Source of the DNA: CAWAHD01 sp963781785
GTDB taxonomy: Bacteria; Planctomycetota; Planctomycetia; Isosphaerales; Isosphaeraceae
NCBI GenBank assembly: GCA_963781785.1
Contig: CAWAHD010000005.1
Coordinates: forward strand, 1,426,001 to 1,490,000
Reading direction: 5' to 3'
Length of the DNA: 64,000 bases
Below are positions 19,275 through 29,338 of this stretch, in pieces; within the stretch, counting starts at the first letter, position 1, and each line of letters starts with the position of its first letter. The position numbers were made by a program, and so were the translations under genes. The notes under the pieces are model-generated. The model saw only the letters and a program-made list of their open reading frames with translations. It made no database searches and was not told where the DNA came from.

Positions 19275-19890
19275 ATGGACCAAAACGAAGTGCACGCGAA
19301 CGACCTGAAGGGCTTGAAGGAGAACGACCCGGCGGCGATCGAGCGGTTGTGGGGTTCTTACTTTGAGCGGTTGGTTGGGCTGGCTCGGAAGATGCTGCCG
19401 GCGGACGTCGCGCCGGGTGACCGATGAGGAAGACGTGGCGCTCAGTGTCTTTCAGAGCCTCTGCACGGGCGCGGCGGCCGGGCGGTTTCCTGCGCTCAAC
19501 GATCCCGAAGATCTCTGGCGGCTGCTGGTCGTGATCACGTTCCGCAAAGCGCGGCGGGCCGCGCGGAAGCGACAAAACCTGAAGGAAGGCGGCGGTCGCG
19601 TCCGGGGCGAGTCGGTATTTCTGGGCGCGGCAAATACGGCAGCCCCAGGCGGGCTGGCCGAGATGCTCGGCCAGGGGCCCACTCCCCAGTTCGCCGCCGA
19701 AGTCGCCGAGCAATGCGAGCGGCTGCTCGGGCAGCTCGGCGACGAACAGCTCCGCACGATCGCGATCATGAAGATGGAAGGTTATACGGTGGACGAGATT
19801 GCCGCCGAGCTCAATTGCCCGCGCCGTTCGGTCGAGCGCCGGCTTCAGGCCATCCGAGCCGCCTGGAGCGGAACCATGGCAGAGCGATGA
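19275..19890 (+). CDS. ECF-type RNA polymerase sigma factor (planctomycete group), one frame break
   Basis: Start ATG 19275 (MDQNEVHANDLKGLKENDP). The protein stops at 19427 in its first frame, but a one-base change near 19415-19425 joins region 2 (DEEDVALSVFQSL) to the remainder. Region 4 is EQLRTIAIMKMEGYTVDEIAAELNCPRRSVERRLQAIRAAW. Expected product is about 205 residues. This EDVALS-type ECF group is characteristic of planctomycetes. Its stop overlaps the next start (ATGA at 19887), so it is translationally coupled to an RlmI-like methyltransferase, an unusual partner. Confidence 0.78.
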
Positions 19891-21074
19891 GCCACGTCAT
19901 TCTCAAGCCCCGCCGCGCCCGTCCGTTCTTTGCGCGGCATCCGTGGGTCTTCGAATCGTCGATCGAACGGGTTGTCGGCCAGCCGTCGCCCGGCGATCCG
20001 GTCGAAGTCCAGACGCACGATGGCCAGTTCATCGCTTGCGGGCTTTTTAACCCGACGAGCACGATCCGCGTCCGGCTCTATCGGTGGGACCACGGCCCGC
20101 TGGATGAAGACTTCTGGTCCTCGTCGATCGCAGCATCGGCCCGCCTGCGGCACGAGATCCTCGGCCTGAACGCCGAACGCGCGGCCTACCGGCTCATCTT
20201 CAGTGAAGGGGATGGTCTCTCCGGTCTCACGGTCGACCGCTACGATCGCTGGCTGGCGGCTCAATTCAGCAGCCTGGCTCTGTACTCCCGGCGCGACGTG
20301 ATCCTCCGGCTGCTCGCTCAAGCCACCGGGGCCGAGGGAATCGTCGTAAGGACCGAGCGCGGAATCGCCTTGAAGGAGGGCCTTCATGCCGGCGAGGTGA
20401 CAATCGTCGGCTCGGTTCCGGACGAGCCCGTGGCCATCGAGGAGAACGGGCTCGGCTTTCGGGTCGACCTGCGGGCGGGCCAGAAGACGGGCTTCTACCT
20501 GGACCAGCGCGAAAACCGCCGCGCGGTCGCGGGCTACTGCCGCGGCAAACAGGTTCTCGACCTCTATTGCTTTTCCGGGGCCTTCTCGCTGAACGCCCTC
20601 AAGCACGGCGGTGCCGCGCTGACGCTGGGCGTGGATAGCTCGGCCGCCGCGGTCGAGCTGGCCCGCAGTCACGCGGCCCAGAACGGACTCGAAGGCGCCC
20701 ACTTCGAGCAAGGCGATGTTCTCGATGTGCTGAAGCGCCTGCGCAGCGAAGGGAGACGGTTCGGCATGGTGATCTGCGACCCGCCGAAATTCGCCCGGCA
20801 AGTCGAGGATGTCGAAAAGGCACTCAAAGGTTACCTGCGACTCAATCTGGCTGCACTCGACGTGCTCGAGCCCGACGGGATTCTCGTGAGCTGCTCATGC
20901 TCGGGATTGGTGGGGCGTGAGCTGTTCGCCGACGTGATCGCCAGCGTGGCCGAGCAGTCCGGCCGGCCGATCCAGATCCTGGAACAGCGCGGGCAGGCGC
21001 CCGACCACCCCATTTCGGCGAGCTGCCTGGAAACCGAATATCTGAAATGCGTGATCTGCCGCGCCGGCGGGTGA
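19887..21074 (+). CDS. rlmI: Class I SAM-dependent rRNA methyltransferase (RlmI-like)
   Basis: 395 residues. An N-terminal PUA-type domain (KPRRARPFFARHPWVFESSI...GDPVEV) is followed by the middle domain and a Rossmann methylase (VLDLYCFSGAFSLNALKHGG, then CDPPKFA). GQKTGFYLDQRENRRAV is a strong signature of the family, which makes 5-methylcytosine in 23S rRNA. Its ATG overlaps the stop of the ECF sigma gene by four bases. Assignment to RlmI itself rather than a sister enzyme is by overall pattern. Confidence 0.85.
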   Translation: MSHVILKPRRARPFFARHPWVFESSIERVVGQPSPGDPVEVQTHDGQFIACGLFNPTSTIRVRLYRWDHGPLDEDFWSSSIAASARLRHEILGLNAERAAYRLIFSEGDGLSGLTVDRYDRWLAAQFSSLALYSRRDVILRLLAQATGAEGIVVRTERGIALKEGLHAGEVTIVGSVPDEPVAIEENGLGFRVDLRAGQKTGFYLDQRENRRAVAGYCRGKQVLDLYCFSGAFSLNALKHGGAALTLGVDSSAAAVELARSHAAQNGLEGAHFEQGDVLDVLKRLRSEGRRFGMVICDPPKFARQVEDVEKALKGYLRLNLAALDVLEPDGILVSCSCSGLVGRELFADVIASVAEQSGRPIQILEQRGQAPDHPISASCLETEYLKCVICRAGG

Positions 21075-21127
21075 AGCCGGCGCGGCAGCGAGACGCCGCC
21101 AGAGGAGAACTGACGGTACGCGAGCGC

Positions 21128-23243
21128 TCATTTCGCCTGGCCCTTCTTCAAGCCCTCGACCTCTTTCATGAGCTTCTTGAGCATGATTTCGAGTTCCTCG
21201 ATGCGCTTCTCGTCGGAACGAATGATCTTCAGTTCACGCTTCGGCGGTTCCGAGCCGGGGTGGGAACCGATGATGAAATCTCTCGTCTCGATCGACCGGG
21301 GGTCGATCTTGATGGCCTTGGCCTCCGGACCTTGTTTCGCTTTGCCGTCTTGCTTTGGCTTGCCGACGACCATGTAGTGCACGACCTCTTTTTTCTTGTC
21401 CGCGGTTCCGGGTGATGTGTAGATCTTCTCGACGGTTCTGCGGGGGTCGACTTCGACGTGCAGAACGGCTGTATGGGGGCCCGAGCCCTCAAGAACAGAC
21501 AGCGTGTGCTGAGCCGCCGCGAGCTGCTTGGTCAGCTTCTTGACCTGTTCTCGAAACATGTCGATCTCGGTCTTTTTGTCCGGGCTGTTCGAAGTGTACC
21601 TGGTTTGAACAACTCGCTTGAGCTCGACGCGATGGTCCGGCGTTATCTTGGGGTTTCGAGGGTCAAAAGCGTCGGGCTTCCCGCGTGTCGCGGCGGTGGA
21701 TTTGCTCTGCTTGACTTCCTGGAGAACCTCCTCGAGGAGTTTCAGGATCGACTGATCCTGCTCCGAGAGTGATGGCTGCTCCTTGAGGGCATTCAGCCGC
21801 TCCTTGATCTTCCCGAGCGCTTCGTCGCGCGTTCCTGCCATGACCTTGATGGCGGAACCACCGTCCTGAAGTTGCACAACGAAGCGCGCTTGCTTGGCGA
21901 CATCGACCGGCTTGGCCGACTCTTGGCCTGACTTTTCCGTCCGTTCGACGACGACTGTGTTCAAGGGGGCGCCGATCACACGTTCCTCGGCAAATTGCTT
22001 GACATCACCGACCAGATCCACCGTGACGAGCTTGCCCTTCACGGTCGATCCGTCCGGCGCCGGATCACGATGACTTCGTCATCCGGCTGCACCGGATCAT
22101 CGTCGGTCGTCACGATGACCCGCACGTCTTTCTCTTTCTCGGGTTTCTGCGCCAGGTCGCATTGACGGGGAGCAACAGGACCGCCAGGCACAACGAGCCC
22201 AGTCCGCCCCAGACGCTGACGAGCCGTGGTGTTGTTCCACTCATGATCATGGTCAATCTCCTTCGCAAGTGATGGACTCGTCCGAAGCCGCTCGCCAGGA
22301 GCGGCTCGGACAGTTCCGAATGATTGAGAAAGTCGAGAGTTTCGAGCAGGGTTTCGGCATAGGACCGGGCAGCCTCGGGAAAGGCCCAGACAACCCAGGC
22401 GTCGCAGCACTGCTCTTCGACGTCGCGAAGGGCCTGCCGCGCCCACCAGAGCACCGGGTTCCACCAGTAGAGAATCGTGACGAGCAGCTCGAAAACGCGC
22501 ACGCGATGGTCGCCGCGGCGCAGGTGAGCCAGCTCGTGCACGATCAACGTCGCGCGTTCTTGTTCCTTGAGACCTTTCCAGAGTTCGGTGGGGATGATCA
22601 ATCGGCTGCGAAGACCCACGGCCCAGAGCATGGGTGAGAGCCTGCCGCCGATCCAGTAGACGAGCGGCGGGCGCCCGATTCCCAGCAGGGCGGCGAGCTC
22701 GTTGACCCAATCCTGGACGTCGGGTGAGGCAGGTCGCGCCTCGCGCAACAAGAGCTGAAACCGGCGGACCCGGCACGCACAGACAATCGCGGTCGTCACG
22801 CTCCCAAAAAGCCACAGTATCGCGACGAGTGCGATCCAGTGGCTCACCAGCCATAGGCCGACCAGATTCACACTCGACGCAAGCCGCTCACCCACGGAAA
22901 CACGCCCGGCGTCAGCAGATCGCGCGACGGCAATTCTCGGGGCGACGTCGTCGCCCATCATCTCGGAGTCAGCCAGAAGCGCGGGGGCTTCCGTCTGGTC
23001 GATCTCCTGCAAAAAGACCGTTGCCAGTTTCGGCTCGTCCTGTTCGGTCACCGACAGGCTTTCGGGCCAGGGAATCGGGACCTGGTACAAAGGCGGAGCG
23101 AGGAGCTTGACGAGGACCAGGAGCCAGAGGCAGTGGAGCACGGCAGGCCGCCGCGCCAGAACCCGGCTCAGGCATGCGACCAGGACGGCCAGGAAAGCCG
23201 CGGATACGGCGTTGCTGAATGCGGCGTGCAGGATCGTCTCCAC
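21128..23243 (-). CDS. BlaR1-type M56 membrane metallopeptidase/sensor, two frame breaks
   Basis: The N-terminal half (from ATG 23243) has several membrane segments and the M56 zinc motif VHELAHLRRGDH near residue 238, plus the EEQCCDAWVVW helix that supplies the third ligand. The frame ends soon after LLLPVNATW. Adding one G near 22150 gives AQKPEKEKDVRVIVTTDDDP, and one more base near 22055-22062 joins this to the 304-residue frame 21128-22042. That frame holds a charged coiled-coil region (ALGKIKERLNALKEQ, MFREQVKKLTKQL) ending in KKLMKEVEGLKKG. I read it as one ~700-residue sensor whose C-terminus lies outside the membrane. It pairs with BlaI just upstream. Confidence 0.75.
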
Positions 23244-23329
23244 GGCCGAACCCTTTCAAGCTGGTCCTTTTTGAGGAGGAATCGTTGTCAGATTGCGAGC
23301 GCGGAATGCACGCCTTTTCTGTCTCGGCC

Positions 23330-23731
23330 TCAGCGCGGCCGCCGCCTGGAATCGAGCCGATCGATCAAGTCGCGCAGCTCGCGACGCTCGGCGTCGGACA
23401 GCCCGCGCCCTTCGACCAGATGCGTGAGCAGCGGAGACAGCGAGCCCCCGCAAAGCGAATCAGCGACCGCACGGAGGCGGCGTCCAATCAGCTCCTCGCG
23501 ATCGATGGCCGCCGCGAAGACATGCACCCCCGCGCTACGATCGCGATTCACGAAGCCCTTGGACTCCAGGCGGTCGAGCAACTTCTGAACCGTGGCGTAA
23601 ACGGATGCCCCGACGTCCTTGTACACTCGCTCGGCAAGTTGCCTGATCGTGGCGGGGCCTGACTCCCATAACGACTGCAAAAGCGCCAGCTCCGCCTCGG
23701 TCACATCGTGCTGCGGTCGACTCGTTCCCAT
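23330..23731 (-). CDS. BlaI/MecI family transcriptional repressor
   Basis: 133 residues. The winged helix is seen in VTEAELALLQSLWESGPATIRQLAERVY...SVYATVQKLLDRLESKGFV, with the family's dimerisation region after HVFAAAIDREELIGRR. In BlaI/BlaR systems the sensor peptidase triggers cleavage of the repressor. The M56 gene follows 86 bp downstream on the same strand. Two operator-like dyads lie directly upstream (23743-23781), so autoregulation is likely. Target genes beyond the operon are unknown; no beta-lactamase is seen here. Confidence 0.88.
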   Translation of the reverse strand: MGTSRPQHDVTEAELALLQSLWESGPATIRQLAERVYKDVGASVYATVQKLLDRLESKGFVNRDRSAGVHVFAAAIDREELIGRRLRAVADSLCGGSLSPLLTHLVEGRGLSDAERRELRDLIDRLDSRRRPR

Positions 23732-23742
23732 TCTTCACTCCA

Positions 23743-23781
23743 AGACAACATGTCTGAAAGGCAGTCTAAGACACGGCGTCT
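23743..23781. promoter_or_regulatory. Two BlaI operator-like dyads
   Basis: AGACA-ACA-TGTCT (23743-23755) is a perfect dyad, and AGACA-CGG-CGTCT (23769-23781) is the same dyad with one mismatch. Their starts are 26 bp apart and they lie 12-50 bp before the BlaI start codon. Position and symmetry fit an autoregulatory operator; binding is inferred. Confidence 0.6.
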
Positions 23782-23841
23782 GAGGAGTCAAGACCTGCTT
23801 GGGGTTTTTCTGTGGGGCGGTCGGATGCGCGCGGTGCGCAG

Positions 23842-23871
23842 CGTAGGCCAGGCTTTCCAGCCTGACCTACG
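23842..23871. repeat. Dispersed palindromic repeat (GTAGG-TCAGGCT-TTCC-AGCCTGA type)
   Basis: CGTAGGCCAGGCT, loop TTCC, then AGCCTGACCTACG: a near-perfect stem with one mismatch. It is the longest version of the repeat also found at 29144-29263 and 38424-38447. Non-coding, REP-like. It lies in the 326-bp gap between BlaI and the TIGR03118 gene, which otherwise holds only promoter space and the AAGGAGG ribosome site near 24043. Confidence 0.75.
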
Positions 23872-24057
23872 TGATTGCGGTGCGTTACACCCAAGTCGCG
23901 CGTCCCGCGAGGCAGGGCACAAAACGATTGCCCGAACCAAGCATTCGTGCTAGACTGCGTGCTCCATCGATCCCGCAGCAACGAGGAGTCCACAAGACGC
24001 GAAGAACGGGTTTTAGCGCAGTGCGGGGTGATCGTTGGTGATCAAGGAGGCGTTTCG

Positions 24058-26711
24058 ATGAATCGCTTGGGGCAACACTCCGGGTGGCGACGCGGCCTCG
24101 AAATGGTGGAAAACGACCGAGGACGCGCCCGGCGTCGCAAGAGCCGCCGGTACGATCAAGGAACGTGGGGCGAGCTTCTGGAGAGCCGGAGGCTCCTGGC
24201 AGTGACGGCCAATAGCATCGAAGATCTCACGGGCCTGGCCATCGCCGCCGTGCAGGGTACTCCGGCGACCCAGGACGTCGCCACCTTCCAGTCGGCCGAC
24301 GCCGCTGCCGTCCCGTCCGACTTCACCGCCACCATCAACTGGGGCGACGCGACCGCAGCGACCGCCGGCACCGTCATCGAGGATACCTCGAACGTCTTCC
24401 ACGTCAGCGGGACCCACGATTACACCGGCAGCGGGTCATTCACGCCCGTCGTCACGATCGAGGACACAAGCGGAACCGCCGTTGCGACGGGCGCGTTTTA
24501 CCAGACCAACCTGGTTTCGAGCGTCGCCGGCAACGCTGCGATCCAGGATACGAACCTGATCAATCCGTGGGGCCTGTATTCGTCGTCGTACACCTGGGTG
24601 TCCAACGAAGGAAGCGGCCTGGCCAAGGTTTACGACCTCACCGGCACGACGACCCAGTCGACGGTCGTCACGATCCCATCGGGCCAACCGACGGGCGTCC
24701 TCTACAATAGTGATCCTCAGGGATTCGACGTGGCGCCGGCGACCCCGGCCCAGTTCCTGTTCGCGACCCTGGGCGGGACGATCGCCGGGTGGGCCTCGGG
24801 CGGATCCGCCACGACGTTCGCGACCGTCGCCGGCGCCGAGTTCACCGGACTGGCCTCCGGCGGCGTCACGACCGGTTCCACGGTCCTCACCACCACTCCG
24901 TACCTCTACGCGACCGACTTTACCGGCACCACAGGCACACACGGCATCGACGTGTTCGACTCGTCGTTCAACAGCCTGACCGGTCCCGGCGGCCTGTTTA
25001 GCGGCAAGTTCTCCGACCCCAACCTCCCTGCGGGCTTCGAGCCCTTCAATATCTCCGGCCAGTTCGGCAACCCACAGATGCTGTTGGTGGCCTACGCCAG
25101 GCCGGGCGCGTCGGGCAGTCTCACGGGCGCGGGGGGCTATATCGATGAGTTCGACACCAGCGGCAACCTGATCAAGACGATCGTTTCCGACCCGGCCGGC
25201 ACCGACCTGAACGGCCCGTGGGGAATGGTGGTCGCGCCCCCGCAGGGATTCGGGGCGTTTGACAATGACCTCCTGGTCGGCAATTTCGGCGGTGGGTCGG
25301 GCACCGCCCCAGGCGGCACGATCACCGCCATCGACCTGACGACGGGTTCGATCGCCGGCACGATCGACGGGGCCAACGGAAGTCCGCTGGTCAACCCGGG
25401 GCTCTGGGGGCTGCTGTCTAACTGGCAGTACATTGCTGTCCCCGGTTACCTACCGTCGAGTCTGGATTCGCTGTATGTCAGCGCGGGGATCGATTCCCAG
25501 ACCCAGGGCCTGCTGGCCCAGATCTGGTTCGCGCCCGCGGCGTCGGCCACGGTGGGCACCCTGAGCCCCAGCAACCCGCAGCCGGCGGTCTCCGCGACCG
25601 CAGGACAGCTCTTCGCCGGGCCGGTCGCTTTCTTCACCGACGCCGATGCCTCGCAAAACGCGAGCGCCTTGGGCGCCACGATCGACTGGGGGGACGGCAC
25701 TTCCGGGTCCCCCGGCACGATCGTCCCCCTCTCCACAGTGGGCGGCACAGGGGGCGTGTTCGAGATCGTCGGTGCCCACATCTACGCGAGCGCCGGCGTC
25801 TATCCGATCGGGGTGAGCGTCCAGATCGCGGGTGTGGTGTCGCTCGGGATCAACAATACCGCGAGCGCCTCCAATGTTTCGTCGATCGCCTTGACGGTCA
25901 CGGGGAAGCTCAACCCGGCCAGTGACTCGGGGGTGTCCGACACCGAGGAAATGACCAATGTCGACCGGCCCGACTTTATCGGCACCGCCAGCCAGCCTGA
26001 CGCCACGATCTCGCTCTACGCCACTGCCGCAACGAGCACGACGCCGATCTTGATCGGCACCGGCACCTCGGCGCCGCTGGCGACTGGAACATCACTGCGG
26101 ACCAGGCCTTGGCCGACGGCTCCTACGCGATCACGGCGGTCGCCTCCGATCCCTCCGGCCAGACGGCCAGCGGCACGACGGTAGTCGTGCCGGACCTGTT
26201 GATCGACACAGTCGCCCCGACGGTCACCGGCGTTTCGGTTAACCGCAAGACGGGCCTGATCGTGGTGACGTTCCAGGATTTTGGCGGGTTGAACGACACG
26301 GGCGTGGGCCTGGACATGGCGAGCGTCGTTGACGCCGCCAACTACCAGCTCGTCGCGGCGCGCCACCCGGGCGTGTCAGCGAATCGGCTGATCGTCGCCG
26401 CAGTAAAGCCGGGGCCAATCGCGGGAATCGAGACTGTCACCCTCAAACTCAGACACAGACCGTCCGTCGCCGCCGGTGGATACTCGCTCAGGATCGATTC
26501 GGCAAGTCCCGCGGATCCGAGCGGCATCCAGGACAACGCCGGCAACGCGCTGGACGGCGAGTTCTCGGGAACCTTCCCATCCGGGAATGGTGTCCCCGGC
26601 GGGAACTTCGTCGCGCGGCTTTCGGCGCTCCCGTCAACGCGGCCCAGGACGCCAAGGATCTTCACCAAGGCCGTCCACCACACGGGCCCTCACAGGACGA
26701 GGCTCGTCTGA
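24058..26711 (+). CDS. Extracellular TIGR03118-family protein with PKD-like repeats, one frame break
   Basis: Start ATG 24058 after AAGGAGG. A long basic N-terminus carries WGELLESRRLLAV, the planctomycete LEPRLLLA-type motif that replaces or precedes an export signal. Next come a PKD-like module (FTATINWGDATAATAG...GTHDYTGSGSFTPVVTI), the TIGR03118 beta-propeller-like domain (YQTNLVSS...NLINPWGL, GPWGMVVAP), and a second PKD-like module (ATIDWGDGTSG). The first frame ends at 26184, but one G near 26078 restores AASGDWNITADQAL and leads through a third beta module to the stop at 26709-26711. A large secreted or cell-surface protein; ligand unknown. Confidence 0.8.
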
Positions 26712-26955
26712 CCCGTGCGAGGGAGGCCATCGGCCCCCCACAACCCACCGGCGGCCGATGGATTGTTTCTGGCTGCCGCCGTCGCCGACGACCTCGCTTC
26801 GCCCGCGGATTCCTGACGTTGCTTCGGTCGCCTATCCGGTCGCCGTCGTCGTTGCGTACCAGTCCGTTCGCTCCGCCAGGATCTCAACCCGGGCCGCCAA
26901 TACCGGTATCATACCGCAGTCGAAAATCTCGTTTCCGCAATCCAGGAGCGCAAAC

Positions 26956-27606
26956 ATGAGGAGCATGTCGTTCGGCATCGCTTTCGCCTTCCTTTTCACC
27001 TCGTTCATCGTCCCAGCGCAAGCGGGCGAAGAGGTGACTGCGTCCAAGAGCCTGACGGTGCAACCGAATGGACCACGCGAGGGAGACGCCGGCAGCAAGT
27101 ATTTCAACATCGAGGGCAAGGATAACGGCAAGTATGCGTGCTTCGGGGTTCTGGTCTTTGAGATGCCGAAAAAGATCGACGCATCGAAGATCAAGAAAGT
27201 GACCCTGACCCTGGTCCAGAGTGTCCCGGCCTTTGCCAAGGATGGGGAATTCAAGTTCTTTGTCGCGCCTGAGCTCGACCCGGCAGCCGAGCTGAAGTTT
27301 GATGCGAATTCAGACAACGGTGTTGGGAATCAAATCAAACCGCTCCATGAGCTGGGCTCAGGCACATTCAAGAAGGTGAAGACTGGCGAGACCCAAACGT
27401 TCACTTTGAAGCTGGATGACAGCTCTCGAGAGCAATTCGCCAAGGGCGGACGGCTCTGCCTGGTTGTCGTTCCCGCCGAATCCCAGGTTGCGGCGACCTA
27501 CTACGGGGCGGGCGACAGCGCTGAGGGACGTTCGCCCAAACTGACGGTGGATGTGCCGTGCGAGCAGCATGCGCGCGAGGTGCGGCGAGCGGGCCACCTC
27601 TTGTGA
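26956..27606 (+). CDS. Secreted protein of unknown function (DNRLRE-like beta domain)
   Basis: 216 residues from ATG 26956 with AGGAG upstream. The signal peptide FGIAFAFLFTSFIVPAQA is clear. The body has paired strand blocks (KYACFGVLVFEMP, KVTLTLVQSVPAFAKDGEFKFFVAPEL, GETQTFTLKLDD, GRLCLVVVPAE), as in the carbohydrate-binding-like DNRLRE modules attached to planctomycete exported proteins. It precedes a DUF1501 gene by 86 bp. The domain assignment is by pattern only. Confidence 0.65.
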   Translation: MRSMSFGIAFAFLFTSFIVPAQAGEEVTASKSLTVQPNGPREGDAGSKYFNIEGKDNGKYACFGVLVFEMPKKIDASKIKKVTLTLVQSVPAFAKDGEFKFFVAPELDPAAELKFDANSDNGVGNQIKPLHELGSGTFKKVKTGETQTFTLKLDDSSREQFAKGGRLCLVVVPAESQVAATYYGAGDSAEGRSPKLTVDVPCEQHAREVRRAGHLL

Positions 27607-27692
27607 TACGGTTCTGGCACTGACTGGAGACCGGTGCCGCGTGCGAGTACAATGCAAGAACAGAACAGCCCAAGCCGGAGACATCGACCCTG

Positions 27693-29135
27693 ATGGCCGT
27701 GCCAGCGCGAGTGGACTCTGGGTTTTCACCACCCCCGACCCGGCGGCGGTTTCTCGAGCAGGCCGGGGGCGGATTGGGTGCGCTGGCACTCCACTGGCTG
27801 TTGCACGAGGACGCGGCGCACGCCCGGGACGGCTCGCGCGGACCGCAGGCGGCCCGGGCCGGACATTTTCCGGCCAAGGCGCGCAGCGTCATCTACCTGT
27901 TCATGCACGGCGGGCCCAGCCATCTGGAGACCTTTGACCCCAAGCCAGAGCTCCAGCGTCTGGCCGGCCAGCCTCTGCCGCCGAGCTTCGGTCCCGTGGC
28001 AACCCGGCGCAAGGTGGCGCACAATCCCTTGCTCGCCACGCGGAGGACTTTCCGCAAGTGCGGCCAGAGTGGAATCGAGATCTCCGACTTCCTGCCGCAC
28101 CTCGCCGATTGTGCTGACCGGCTGGCGGTGATCCGCTCGTGCTGGGCCGACAGCGTCAATCATCCGCAGGCCGTCTACGAGATGAACACCGGCTCGATCC
28201 TGATGGGCAAGCCGAGCCTCGGGAGCTGGGTGAGCTATGGCCTGGGTACCGAGAACCAGGATCTGCCCGCGTTTCTCGTCCTTCCCGATCCCGGTGGTGG
28301 GATCAAGGGCGGGCCGCCGGCCTATGGAGCCGGCTTCCTGCCGGCCAGTTTTCAGGGGACGTTGATCCGTGGCGGGGACCGCCCGATCCTCGATCTGGAA
28401 GCGCCCGAGGGCGTCTCGCCAGGCGCACGCCGCGCGGTCGTCGACCTGATCGGCCGTCTCAACCAGCATCATCTCGAAGGGCGCGACCACGATTCGGAGC
28501 TGGAGGCTCGCATTCACTCGTACGAGCTGGCCTACCGGATGCAGACCGCCGCCCCCGAGGCGGTCGATCTTGCGCAGGAGCCCAAGGAAACGCGGCGGCT
28601 CTACGGCATGGACGACCAACGGACCGTCGAGTTCGGCACGCGCTGCCTCCTGGCGCGGAGGCTGGTCGAGCGCGGGGTCCGGTTCATTCAGCTCTACTCG
28701 GGCGACGTCAACGGCTGGGACGCCCACAACGACGTCGAAGCCAATCACGCCACGATGTGCGGGCGTACCGACCGGCCGATCGCGGGGTTGCTCAAAGACC
28801 TGGAGCGGCGCGGGCTGCTCGACACGACGCTCGTCATCTGGGGCGGCGAATTCGGTCGTATGCCGATGTCCGAAAGCGGCAAGGGCCGCGACCACAATCC
28901 GCATGGTTTCTCCTGCTGGATGGCGGGCGGCGGCGTCAAGGGCGGGGTCGTTCACGGTGCAACCGATCCCGTCGGCCTGCGCGCCGCCACCGACCGCGTG
29001 CACGTCCACGACCTGCACGCCACCATCCTGCATCTGCTCGGCCTCGACCACGCGAGGCTCACCTTCCTCCACAACGGCCGCGACGATCGCTTGACCGAAA
29101 ACGCCGGCACCGTGATCCGCTCGATTCTCGCCTGA
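27693..29135 (+). CDS. DUF1501 family protein, Tat-exported
   Basis: 480 residues. The N-terminus carries a twin-arginine signal (TRRRFLEQAGGGLGALALHWLL). The sulfatase-like alkaline phosphatase fold of DUF1501 shows in IYLFMHGGPSHLETFDPKP near the start, YSGDVNGWDAHNDVEANH, VIWGGEFGRMPMSE, GRDHNPHGFSCWMAGGGVKGG and VHDLHATILHLLGLDH. Paired, as usual in planctomycetes, with a PSCyt2/PSD1 gene 203 bp downstream; the pair is thought to act on polysaccharides outside the cytoplasm, but no substrate is proven. Confidence 0.9.
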   Translation: MAVPARVDSGFSPPPTRRRFLEQAGGGLGALALHWLLHEDAAHARDGSRGPQAARAGHFPAKARSVIYLFMHGGPSHLETFDPKPELQRLAGQPLPPSFGPVATRRKVAHNPLLATRRTFRKCGQSGIEISDFLPHLADCADRLAVIRSCWADSVNHPQAVYEMNTGSILMGKPSLGSWVSYGLGTENQDLPAFLVLPDPGGGIKGGPPAYGAGFLPASFQGTLIRGGDRPILDLEAPEGVSPGARRAVVDLIGRLNQHHLEGRDHDSELEARIHSYELAYRMQTAAPEAVDLAQEPKETRRLYGMDDQRTVEFGTRCLLARRLVERGVRFIQLYSGDVNGWDAHNDVEANHATMCGRTDRPIAGLLKDLERRGLLDTTLVIWGGEFGRMPMSESGKGRDHNPHGFSCWMAGGGVKGGVVHGATDPVGLRAATDRVHVHDLHATILHLLGLDHARLTFLHNGRDDRLTENAGTVIRSILA

Positions 29136-29143
29136 TGCCCAAC

Positions 29144-29263
29144 GTAGGTCAGGCTTTCCAGCCTGACAAAAGTCGCCTTTCGCGGAGCGAAAGGCGACAA
29201 ACGGCAACGTAGGTCAGGCCTTCCAGCCTGACGTCCCCCGTAGGTCAGGCTTTCCAGCCTGAC
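29144..29263. repeat. Cluster of REP-like palindromes
   Basis: Three copies of the GTAGGTCAGGCTTTCCAGCC-type repeat (29144-29167, 29209-29232 with one substitution, 29240-29263), and between them a different perfect hairpin, GTCGCCTTTCGC-GGA-GCGAAAGGCGAC (29172-29198). They fill the gap between the DUF1501 and PSD1 genes of one probable operon, so may affect mRNA processing or stability (inference). Confidence 0.8.
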
Positions 29264-29338
29264 ATCCGTCGAATTCTCCCCCGAGTTCTCACGTAAGAGC
29301 TCCTTCGCCGCACGGCACGTAGCGAAAGGAAACCCCGG

